The notes under the pieces are model-generated. The model was given only the letters and a program-made list of their open reading frames with translations. It had not been told where the DNA came from and made no database searches. DNA of 5,033 bases from Acidobacteriota bacterium. Its GTDB lineage: Bacteria; Acidobacteriota; Blastocatellia; Pyrinomonadales; Pyrinomonadaceae. The translations under genes and the position numbers were made by a program. Of this stretch, positions 1 to 5,033 are shown piece after piece. The stretch's first letter is position 1, and the number at the start of each line of letters is the position of its first letter. The DNA is taken from assembly GCA_029862725.1 (NCBI GenBank), contig JAOTWT010000274.1:1-5033 (forward strand). Reading direction: 5' to 3'.

Positions 1-18
1 CCGAAAGGCCCCGTTTTG
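1..18 (+). terminator. Probable right half of an intrinsic terminator, cut by window edge
   Basis: The window opens with CC-GAAA-GGCCCCG followed by TTTT. CC pairs with GG around a GAAA tetraloop, and the following CCCCG would pair with a CGGGG expected just left of the window. This would give a stem of about seven base pairs followed by a T run, the same style as the complete terminator at 3127-3153. It would end a plus-strand gene lying to the left, converging on the Clp-like gene. The left arm cannot be seen, so this is inference. Confidence 0.4.
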
Positions 19-37
19 CGAAGTCTGATTGCAGCTG

Positions 38-1252
38 CTAGATCTCGTCTTCAAACTCGCTGGTGGATTTTGTCTGATCGACCCCGACCGATGCTTCCGG
101 TAACGGCATTCCAACTGCATCCGATTTCGAATCGGGCTCGTCTATCTCTTCGATTTCGATCTCGGGTTCACTGACGATGATCTGCCCGGATTTCTTCGCA
201 AAGGTCAGTTTCTCCTCGTCGGAGTCAAAATCGACGAGCACCAAATCGCCCGTCTCGACCTGTTGCGTCGCGACAAGATTGGAAAGCGGGTAAACAAGAA
301 ATCTCTCGATAGAACGTTTCAGGTGTCTCGCCCCGTATTTAAGGTCGATGCCTTCCTGGAGTAGGAATTCTTTCGCCTTATCGTTGCATTCGAATACAAA
401 TTTGGTACCTGCGGATTCGGTGATCCGCTCTTGAACCGCGGACAGTTCGATTTCCAGGATTCTCCGCAGATGCCTTTCCTTTAGTGCCCTGAACACGACG
501 ACCTTATCGATCCGGTTCATAAATTCCGGCGAAAACTTTCGCCGGGCGGCTTCAAGCGCCGTCCGGTAGATTTTGGTGTCGATCTCGTCATCCTCAGGAT
601 TCTTCATTGATTTCGCAGGTGCAAAACCAATGCCGCCCGAAATCATTTCAGCCATCTCCCGCGCACCGAGATTCGATGTCATGATCACGATCGTGTTCGA
701 AAAATTGACGTTTCGATTGTCTCCCAAGGTCAGGGTCGCCTTGTCGAGGATACCCAGCAGAAGCTGCCACAACGAATCAGATGCCTTCTCGATTTCGTCA
801 AACAGCACAAAGGTCAACTTCGTGTCTTCGGTATGGCTCTTATCCAGATTCTCCTGGGTGAGCATCGGCGAAGTCTCACGGTGACCCAGGTAACCCGGAG
901 GCGAACCGATCAATTTCGCGATTTCATGGGAATGCTGGAACTCGGCACAATCGATTTTGACGACCGCGTGTTCGTCGTCAAACAATACACCCGCCGAAGC
1001 CTCAACCACCCGCGTCTTGCCGGAACCCGTCGGCCCAAGAAAAAGCATTGTACCGAGCGGTCTTGCCGGATTCTGCATCCCCGCGAGATAGATCTGATAC
1101 AGCCCGCTCATGCGCCTGACGGCCCTTTCCTGACCCACAATCAGCGCCGAAAGCTCATCTTCGAAATTTTTCGCGCGCGGGCTCTTGCGGTCAGGATTTA
1201 GAGGGATTGGTTCGTCGCTACTCTTCTTCTTCTTGGCGGATTCTTTCTTCAT
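38..1252 (-). CDS. Single-ring Clp/Hsp100-type AAA+ ATPase (ClpB/ClpC D2-like)
   Basis: This encodes a 404-residue cytoplasmic ATPase of the Clp/Hsp100 class, which unfolds or remodels proteins by threading them through a hexameric ring. Visible in order: a lysine-rich N-terminus (1-30), VGQ entry to the AAA+ domain (about 39), Walker A GPTGSGKT (73-80), pore loop GYLG (120-123), Walker B VLFDEIEKA with D152/E153, sensor 1 N194 in MTSNLG, an IGF tripeptide (208-210), arginine finger R247 in FMNRID, sensor 2 R309 in GARHLKR, then a C-terminal small domain and an acidic, probably disordered tail (about 364-404). It matches the D2 half of ClpB/ClpC. The Clp N domain, first ATPase ring and middle coiled coil are absent, so it is about half the usual length. 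I chose ATG at 1252 because GAGGAA sits six bases upstream; a TTG at 1288 would add 12 residues but has no ribosome-binding site. All catalytic residues are present. Its substrate and any protease partner are unknown. Confidence 0.9.
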   Translation of the reverse strand: MKKESAKKKKSSDEPIPLNPDRKSPRAKNFEDELSALIVGQERAVRRMSGLYQIYLAGMQNPARPLGTMLFLGPTGSGKTRVVEASAGVLFDDEHAVVKIDCAEFQHSHEIAKLIGSPPGYLGHRETSPMLTQENLDKSHTEDTKLTFVLFDEIEKASDSLWQLLLGILDKATLTLGDNRNVNFSNTIVIMTSNLGAREMAEMISGGIGFAPAKSMKNPEDDEIDTKIYRTALEAARRKFSPEFMNRIDKVVVFRALKERHLRRILEIELSAVQERITESAGTKFVFECNDKAKEFLLQEGIDLKYGARHLKRSIERFLVYPLSNLVATQQVETGDLVLVDFDSDEEKLTFAKKSGQIIVSEPEIEIEEIDEPDSKSDAVGMPLPEASVGVDQTKSTSEFEDEI

Positions 1253-1258
1253 AGTAGG

Positions 1259-1264
1259 TTCCTC
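1259..1264 (-). promoter_or_regulatory. Ribosome-binding site deciding the start of the Clp-like gene
   Basis: The minus strand reads GAGGAA, then CCTACT, then ATG at 1252. The good match and six-base spacing favour the ATG over the in-frame TTG at 1288, which has no purine-rich site upstream. Confidence 0.65.
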
Positions 1265-1309
1265 GAAAATGACAGCTGGGGAAGCCAATAAAGTAACTAC
1301 GGCTAGTCA

Positions 1310-1319
1310 ATGCCGGCAT
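1310..1319. promoter_or_regulatory. 10-base palindrome, possible operator upstream of Clp-like gene
   Basis: ATGCCGGCAT is a perfect inverted repeat about 58 bases upstream of the ATG of the Clp-like gene. On the minus strand it runs directly into TTGACT, a -35-like hexamer. No convincing -10 follows at normal spacing, so the operator role is speculative; a 10-base GC-rich palindrome can also occur by chance. Confidence 0.2.
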
Positions 1320-1587
1320 CGCCGGTAAAGTCCGGTCGAGTCGTTAGCTGGATGATTTCAAAAGTATGAAAGTTCGCCGGATCAGGAATGAGAAGCCCCC
1401 GACGAACACCGAGGATCGGAGTCTTTCAAAAACTAACCCCTATAAAATGTTTAACATAGAACAGTTTCCCGGTGCAAGTGGCATTAAGGTAGAGGCGAAT
1501 GTAAAGAATTGTCAAAAGACCGGAATAAATGAGCGCGGTGATAGAATTATCCGAATAGTCGTTTCGAGAACTTCAGGAAACTGGCGT

Positions 1588-1608
1588 ATGAATAGACGGG
1601 TATGGTAG
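1588..1608 (+). CDS. Possible six-residue leader peptide overlapping the sigma-factor start
   Basis: ATG at 1588 opens the frame MNRRVW, ending in TAG at 1606-1608. AGGA at 1575-1578 lies nine bases before this ATG, a reasonable ribosome-binding distance. The sigma-factor ATG (1602) lies inside this frame, in a different phase, and has only a weak site of its own (GACGGG one base away). Translation of the leader could therefore feed ribosomes to the sigma start by termination and reinitiation. This is an inference from spacing only; the frame is also the tail of a longer open frame from 1366 that I reject as a gene. Confidence 0.2.
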   Translation: MNRRVW

Positions 1609-2189
1609 GACCTCTGATCAAAAGAAAGGACACCCCGGAGTTGCTCAAGGACTTTGAAGAGGAGGCGATGCCGTTTGCGCCGGACCTCTTCCGCGTCGCG
1701 ATGTTTCTTAAGCGGAACCGAGATCTCGCCGAGGATCTTGCCCAGGAAACAATGATGCAGGCGTTTAAATCGTTTCACCGTTACAAGCTGGGCACCAACT
1801 GTAAGGCTTGGCTGACGACGATTATGTATAACACGCATTACAAGCAGCTCAAGAAACAGACGCGGATGCAGCTTGTCGAGGACAAGGATGAGCTGATCGC
1901 CAGAACCGTACCGTTTGAGGCGTCTGTTCCCGAGAGAGTCACGGATGAAGACGTCCTGGCAGCGCTCGAGAAGGTGCCCCAGCATTTTAAGGAAATAGTT
2001 GTCCTAAGCGATGTCGAGGGATTTTCATACAAAGAGATTGCGGCGGTCATGGATATTCCGATCGGGACCGTAATGTCGCGGCTTCACAGGGGTCGCAAGA
2101 TTCTGCGGAACGAACTTGCATTGTACGCCCGGCAATTTGGCATCGGGATCGAAGACGAAGAAAGAGTTTTGAAGGCCAAAGGAGAGTAA
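1602..2189 (+). CDS. ECF-type sigma-70 factor, SigR/RpoE-like
   Basis: This encodes a 195-residue extracytoplasmic-function sigma factor, which directs RNA polymerase to stress promoters. Region 2 spans about residues 18-85, with the core-binding segment DLAEDLAQETMMQAF (41-55) and GTNCKAWL (64-71), where the -10 element is read. A short linker leads to region 4 (about 115-170), whose helix-turn-helix FSYKEIAAVMDIPIGTVMSR (141-160) reads the -35 element. No region 1 or 3 is present, as expected of ECF sigmas. The GTNxKAWL wording resembles the SigR/SigH group that responds to thiol oxidation; this group assignment is from memory and moderate in confidence. A stop codon (1593-1595) lies three codons upstream in frame, so ATG 1602 is the earliest possible start. 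Its ribosome-binding site is weak. The anti-sigma gene follows after five bases, so the two form an operon. ECF factors usually activate their own promoter, but I could not identify one here. Confidence 0.93.
   Translation: MVGPLIKRKDTPELLKDFEEEAMPFAPDLFRVAMFLKRNRDLAEDLAQETMMQAFKSFHRYKLGTNCKAWLTTIMYNTHYKQLKKQTRMQLVEDKDELIARTVPFEASVPERVTDEDVLAALEKVPQHFKEIVVLSDVEGFSYKEIAAVMDIPIGTVMSRLHRGRKILRNELALYARQFGIGIEDEERVLKAKGE
2181..2186 (+). promoter_or_regulatory. Ribosome-binding site of the anti-sigma gene, inside the sigma gene end
   Basis: GGAGAG in the last codons of the sigma gene lies eight bases before ATG 2195. The placement implies translational coupling, which would keep sigma and anti-sigma factor in balance. 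Confidence 0.7.
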
Positions 2190-2194
2190 TCCGA

Positions 2195-3094
2195 ATGAAT
2201 TGCAGAGATTTCCAGGAAATTGCAGATTCGTACCTGAGCGACGAATTACTCACAGAGACCAATCACGACATGATCCGCCATATGGAAGCGTGCTCGGCTT
2301 GCAGGGACATTATCGCAGCCCGTCGCGAGATTCGTACGCGTTTAAGATCGGCCGTAATCGCGTCTCCGTTATATCGACCCGATGAGGGCTTTGAACACCT
2401 GCTCCTGACACGGATCAAGCATGACCTGGGAGATCGGAAACCGGCCGCCCGGACGAGTTGGTTTGGTTTACGTCCGTTTGCAATGGCGGCGGGATTGCTC
2501 GTCGTTGCGATGTTGAGTTTTGTACTGTTTACAAATTTGGATCTTAACGGTTCCGCTTCTAAAAACTATTTGGTTTCGAATTATGCCGAAGAGAGTCTCC
2601 TGAACATCGCGTCCGGGGATCATCAGCACTGTGCGATTGACCATAACCTGCAGGAACCACCGGTATCGCTGGCCGAAGGCGATGGCCGTTACGCGGGTCT
2701 CGATGGAGTTGTGAAAAAGGAATTTTCAACGGTCCTTGCTGACCACAAGCTGGTCGAGGCACACTCCTGCAAATTCAAGGATGTGACATTCGCCCATTTG
2801 GTGATGCAGGGTCCGAACAACACGCTTTCGGTATTGGTTGCGCCGTCGGACAAGGAACTCGGGAGCGTAAATGAGAAGATCGCGGAATTCGCTTCACCGA
2901 GTTACCGCATTTCGAAGTTTGATGTCGAGAAGGACACCGTGTTTGTAATATCGACACTCCAGTCGGAGAAGAACCTGAAAGCCGCGGAAGCACTTGCCGT
3001 ACCGCTGAGAGATCATTTTACGAAGCGAAAAGGCGTCCAGACCGCGATGTTCGCCGGCCCTTATTACAAGTTTGCATTTCACAGGGACAGTTAA
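2195..3094 (+). CDS. Membrane-anchored zinc-type (ZAS) anti-sigma factor
   Basis: This encodes a 299-residue partner of the preceding ECF sigma factor, expected to bind and silence it at the inner face of the membrane. The N-terminal domain carries C3 and the H29xxxC33xxC36 motif that defines zinc anti-sigma domains (zf-HC2 type). A basic stretch precedes one transmembrane helix at about 95-114 (PFAMAAGLLVVAMLSFVLF region), giving a cytoplasmic N-terminus and an outer domain of about 180 residues. The outer domain contains H143, H145, C146, H150, H184, H190, C192 and H201, including the clusters GDHQHCAIDH and AHSCKF; I do not recognise its family. The gene starts five bases after the sigma stop, with a good ribosome-binding site, and ends about 30 bases before an intrinsic terminator, so the operon has two genes. 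Unlike soluble RsrA, which senses oxidants with its zinc site, this protein has both a zinc site and an external domain, so the signal may be external, internal or both. The anti-sigma role is firm by motif and context; the signal is unknown. Confidence 0.88.
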   Translation: MNCRDFQEIADSYLSDELLTETNHDMIRHMEACSACRDIIAARREIRTRLRSAVIASPLYRPDEGFEHLLLTRIKHDLGDRKPAARTSWFGLRPFAMAAGLLVVAMLSFVLFTNLDLNGSASKNYLVSNYAEESLLNIASGDHQHCAIDHNLQEPPVSLAEGDGRYAGLDGVVKKEFSTVLADHKLVEAHSCKFKDVTFAHLVMQGPNNTLSVLVAPSDKELGSVNEKIAEFASPSYRISKFDVEKDTVFVISTLQSEKNLKAAEALAVPLRDHFTKRKGVQTAMFAGPYYKFAFHRDS

Positions 3095-3126
3095 GTTCCC
3101 TCCTCGTCCTTTATCGGACAAAACTA

Positions 3127-3153
3127 AGGCCCGCCGAAGCGGGCCTATTTTTT
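3127..3153 (+). terminator. Intrinsic terminator of the sigma/anti-sigma operon
   Basis: AGGCCCGC (3127-3134) pairs perfectly with GCGGGCCT (3139-3146) around a CGAA loop, followed by A and six T (3148-3153). It lies about 30 bases after the anti-sigma stop. On the minus strand the stem is followed by TAGTTTTG, a weaker U tract, so it may also help end the convergent inositol-phosphate synthase transcript. Confidence 0.93.
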
Positions 3154-3199
3154 CTATGTCAGGATCAGTCTGGTGATTTGAAGTATACACACTGTCCAT

Positions 3200-4537
3200 T
3201 TATCCCGACGCACTGTCTCCCTCGTCGTAATACTCAACGCCAAGGTGCGTTATCAATTCTTCGCCCTTCATATATCGCAGCGTATTCTTGAGCTTCTTGA
3301 GCTGAATAAAGATGTCATGCTCGGGATACAGTCCCGGCGCTGTCTGCGGAGCTTTGAAATAAAACGATAGCCACTCCTGTATACCCTTCAAACCCGCACG
3401 CTGGGCAAGATCCATAAAGAGCGCGAGATCGAGTACAAGCGGCGCGGCGAGGATCGAATCGCGGCAGAGAAAGTCGATCTTGATCTGCATCGGATAGCCG
3501 AGCCAACCGACGATATCAATGTTGTCCCAACCTTCTTTGTTGTCACCGCGCGGAGGATAATAGTTTATCCGAACGACGTGTGAGAATCCCTTATAAAGAT
3601 CGGGATAGACATCCGGCTGAAGTATGTGTTCCAGGACCGACAGCTTGGATTCTTCCTTTGTCTTGAAGTTCTCCGGATCGTCCAGCACCTCGCCGTCGCG
3701 GTTGCCCAGTATATTGGTCGAATACCACCCCTTGAGACCGAGCATCCTGGATTTCAAACCGGGCGCAAGAATGGTCTTCATCAGCGTCTGACCCGTCTTG
3801 AAATCCTTTCCGCAGATCGGCACGCCCTCTTTTTCCGAAAGCTCTCGGAGCGCCGGTACGTCGACCGTGAGATTGGGTGCGCCATTTGCGAACGGGACAC
3901 CCGCCTTTATAGCCGCATAAGCGTAGACCATCGAAGGAGCGATATCTTCGGCATCGTCATAAAGCGCCTTTTCGAATGCCTCGATTGAATTATGGATCTC
4001 CGAGCTTTCCAGGTAGATCTCGGTAGATGCCGCCCAAACCATCACCAGGCGGTCGCAATCATTGTCGGTCTTGAACTTCGAGATCTCAGCAATCAGTTGT
4101 TCGGCAAGATCCATCTTGTTCTTGCCAGTCTTCACATTTTTGCCGTCGAGCCGTTTCACATAACGGGGATCAAATACCGCCTTCATCGGCTGCAAAGACG
4201 AGAGCTGCTCGGAAACCTGGTTAAGCAGGTCTTTTTCGAGCACACCGGCGTTCATTGCCGCATCGTAGGCATTATCTTCGAAGATATCCCAAGCCCCGAA
4301 AACCAGGTCATCGAGACCGGCCAGAGGTACAAAATCCCTGATCAACGGAACACGGTTATCAGTCCTCTTACCAAGCCTGATCGTGCCCATCTGCGTAAGT
4401 GATCCGATGGGTTTCGAAATATCTCTTTTTATCGCTTCGACACCGGCAACAAACGTAGTGCTGACCGCACCCAATCCGACCAACAAAACACCGAGTTTAC
4501 CCGTCGCCGGAGCTATGTCCGCGCGCCTTTCTACCAT
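3200..4537 (-). CDS. ino1: myo-Inositol-1-phosphate synthase
   Basis: This 445-residue cytoplasmic enzyme converts D-glucose 6-phosphate to 1D-myo-inositol 3-phosphate using bound NAD+ that is reduced and reoxidised within the cycle. It is the committed step to inositol, used in bacteria for phosphatidylinositol-type lipids or inositol-derived solutes and thiols. The NAD-binding glycine motif GLGAVST is at 21-27 in a Rossmann fold. The central catalytic region includes GKDFKTGQT (243-251), LKGWYSTNILGNRDGEVL (268-285) and KIDFLCRDSILAAPLVLDL (353-371), with conserved lysines in these segments as expected for the family. The length is that of the compact bacterial/archaeal form rather than the longer eukaryotic one, and the frame is intact. 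ATG 4537 is preceded by GGAG at seven bases. The gene stands alone in this window: no inositol monophosphatase or phosphatidylinositol synthase is beside it, so which inositol product is made cannot be told. It converges on the anti-sigma gene. Confidence 0.95.
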   Translation of the reverse strand: MVERRADIAPATGKLGVLLVGLGAVSTTFVAGVEAIKRDISKPIGSLTQMGTIRLGKRTDNRVPLIRDFVPLAGLDDLVFGAWDIFEDNAYDAAMNAGVLEKDLLNQVSEQLSSLQPMKAVFDPRYVKRLDGKNVKTGKNKMDLAEQLIAEISKFKTDNDCDRLVMVWAASTEIYLESSEIHNSIEAFEKALYDDAEDIAPSMVYAYAAIKAGVPFANGAPNLTVDVPALRELSEKEGVPICGKDFKTGQTLMKTILAPGLKSRMLGLKGWYSTNILGNRDGEVLDDPENFKTKEESKLSVLEHILQPDVYPDLYKGFSHVVRINYYPPRGDNKEGWDNIDIVGWLGYPMQIKIDFLCRDSILAAPLVLDLALFMDLAQRAGLKGIQEWLSFYFKAPQTAPGLYPEHDIFIQLKKLKNTLRYMKGEELITHLGVEYYDEGDSASG

Positions 4538-4568
4538 TAGATTTCTCCATTAATTGAATCGAAGGGAA

Positions 4569-4587
4569 ATAATACCATTGATCAATG
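4569..4587 (-). promoter_or_regulatory. Possible promoter -10 and 12-base palindrome upstream of ino1
   Basis: On the minus strand TATTAT (4574-4569) matches a -10 hexamer with one mismatch, about 31 bases before the ino1 ATG. Immediately upstream is the perfect 12-base palindrome CATTGATCAATG (4576-4587), where a repressor could block the spacer. The -35 at 17 bases would be TTACCT, a poor match to TTGACA. The promoter is plausible; the operator is inference. Confidence 0.35.
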
Positions 4588-4616
4588 AACAAGGTAAGGG
4601 AAGAGAGCTCGGATAG

Positions 4617-4667
4617 AGGGACGGGGCCGATCCATGGCGCCGTTCGCTTGAGGCGCGTCCCGTCTCT
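4617..4667 (-). other. Stem-loop at the 3' end of the CbbQ-type gene
   Basis: GACGGG (4620-4625) pairs with CCCGTC (4659-4664), and inside it GCGCC (4637-4641) pairs with GGCGC (4652-4656). The outer arm starts at the stop codon of the CbbQ-type gene. There is no T run after it on the minus strand, so it is not a standard intrinsic terminator. It could stabilise the 3' end, aid Rho-independent release weakly, or be chance in GC-rich sequence. Confidence 0.25.
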
Positions 4668-5033
4668 AAATAATCGTCGTGACGATCTCCCTGATGCTTC
4701 TCTGCAGCTCCTTATCGTCGGTGATCGGTGAGACGATGGCGACGTCTGCAGCATCTGCGGCCGAGATTCCCTTGGCGATCAATTGCGCCGCATAGATGAG
4801 CAGTCTCGTCGAAACGCCCTCTTCCAGGCCGTGCCCGCGTAGGTTGCGAACCTTTTGACCGATGGCGACCAGGTCCCTTGCCGTTTCCGCTTCGACGCCG
4901 CCTTCGCGCCCAACTATCTCGGTTTCCAGTTCGGGTTCGGGGTAGTCAAACTCGAGCGACATAAACCTCTGGCGGGTCGATTGCTTGAGGTCTTTCAGAA
5001 TCGACTGGTAACCCGGGTTGTACGACACAACAA
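4666..5033 (-). CDS. CbbQ/NirQ/NorQ-type MoxR AAA+ ATPase, C-terminal part only
   Basis: This is the last about 122 codons of a minus-strand gene whose start lies beyond the right edge. The frame runs open through the edge, so GTG 5028 is an internal valine, not a start. The visible part begins in the sensor 1 strand (VVSYNPGYQ), continues with LKDLKQSTRQRF, which holds the arginine-finger region, then the FDYPEPELETEIV segment and the helical C-terminal domain typical of CbbQ/NorQ proteins. Family members are about 260-300 residues, so roughly half is missing, including Walker A and B. These ATPases work as hexamers with a von Willebrand A domain partner (CbbO/NorD) to remodel or load metal into enzymes such as RuBisCO or nitric oxide reductase. 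No such partner or client is in this window; downstream is ino1, 128 bases away, so the client is unknown. The family call is firm; choosing between CbbQ, NorQ and GvpN is not possible from this fragment. Confidence 0.87.
   Translation of the reverse strand, partial: VVSYNPGYQSILKDLKQSTRQRFMSLEFDYPEPELETEIVGREGGVEAETARDLVAIGQKVRNLRGHGLEEGVSTRLLIYAAQLIAKGISAADAADVAIVSPITDDKELQRSIREIVTTII

Larger units (their letters stand above)
1253..1601. other. Divergent intergenic region, no confident gene
   Basis: About 350 bases separate the divergent starts of the Clp-like gene and the sigma-factor gene, so promoters for both must lie here. Visible but unproven elements are: a 10-base perfect palindrome ATGCCGGCAT (1310-1319) followed on the minus strand by TTGACT (1305-1310) with no good -10 at 16-18 bases; an isolated TATAAA (1441-1446, plus) without a -35; a GGAAT (1522-1526, plus) resembling an ECF -35 but without a matching -10; and a short leader reading frame at 1588-1608. 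An 80-codon plus-strand frame from 1366 crosses the region but has no ribosome-binding site or recognisable motif, and I do not call it. Confidence 0.6.

Noticed and set aside
1253..1288. TTG 1288 as the start of the Clp-like protein
   Set aside because: No Shine-Dalgarno sequence precedes it, whereas ATG 1252 has GAGGAA at good spacing. The extra 12 residues lie outside the AAA+ fold.
1522..1547. ECF-type autoregulatory promoter: GGAAT at 1522 with a downstream -10
   Set aside because: No GTT or CGTC-like -10 lies at 16-18 bases, and TAGAAT at 1542-1547 has no -35 for a housekeeping promoter either.
1566..1592. GAACTT near 1566 as an RpoE-like -35
   Set aside because: The bases at the expected -10 read GAATAG, not TCTGA-like, and the transcript would begin almost at the sigma start codon.
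1366..1608. An 80-codon plus-strand open frame in the divergent region
   Set aside because: No ribosome-binding site before ATG 1366, no recognisable motif, mixed codon use, and it runs into the sigma-factor start. Only its last six codons, with their own ribosome site, are kept as a speculative leader.
3626..4402. Two open frames of 120 and 136 codons on the plus strand within ino1
   Set aside because: They are antisense to a complete, well-conserved enzyme gene and contain no recognisable motifs.
5026..5028. GTG 5028 as the start of the CbbQ-type gene
   Set aside because: It lies in the sensor 1 strand in the middle of the AAA+ domain and the frame stays open to the window edge, so the gene is simply cut.

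Overview
The window carries four well-supported genes plus one gene cut by the right edge. Base composition is moderate (about half G+C by eye) and intergenic regions are short. The gene set and protein style suggest a free-living Gram-negative-type bacterium, possibly an Acidobacteriota lineage such as Blastocatellia. That placement is an inference from general resemblance; no rRNA or marker gene is present to confirm it. There is no sign of CRISPR, tRNA, rRNA, insertion sequences or phage genes.

Layout from left to right. Positions 1-18 hold what looks like the right half of a plus-strand intrinsic terminator. Positions 38-1252 (minus) encode a single-ring Clp/Hsp100-type AAA+ ATPase. It resembles the second ATPase domain of ClpB/ClpC but has no N domain and no first ring. 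A divergent intergenic region of about 350 bases (1253-1601) separates it from a plus-strand pair: an ECF sigma factor of the SigR/RpoE style (1602-2189) and, five bases later, its membrane-anchored zinc-type anti-sigma factor (2195-3094). A strong intrinsic terminator (3127-3153) closes that operon. On the minus strand, converging on it, is a complete myo-inositol-1-phosphate synthase gene (3200-4537). Upstream of that, also on the minus strand, is the C-terminal part of a CbbQ/NorQ-type MoxR AAA+ ATPase (4666-5033, start beyond the window).

The sigma and anti-sigma genes form one regulatory unit: the HxxxCxxC zinc motif in the anti-sigma factor is the classic hold-and-release module for ECF sigma factors. 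Here the anti-sigma factor also has a transmembrane helix and a large extracytoplasmic domain with Cys and His residues, so the signal may be read outside the cytoplasm. The divergent Clp-like gene could be a stress-response neighbour or target, but no shared promoter is visible. The inositol-phosphate synthase and the CbbQ-type gene are probably separate functions on the same strand.

The most interesting points are an IGF tripeptide in the Clp-like protein at the position of the ClpP-docking loop, the Cys/His-rich outer domain of the anti-sigma factor, and a possible six-codon leader reading frame whose stop overlaps the sigma-factor start. I did not find a clear undescribed multi-gene system.
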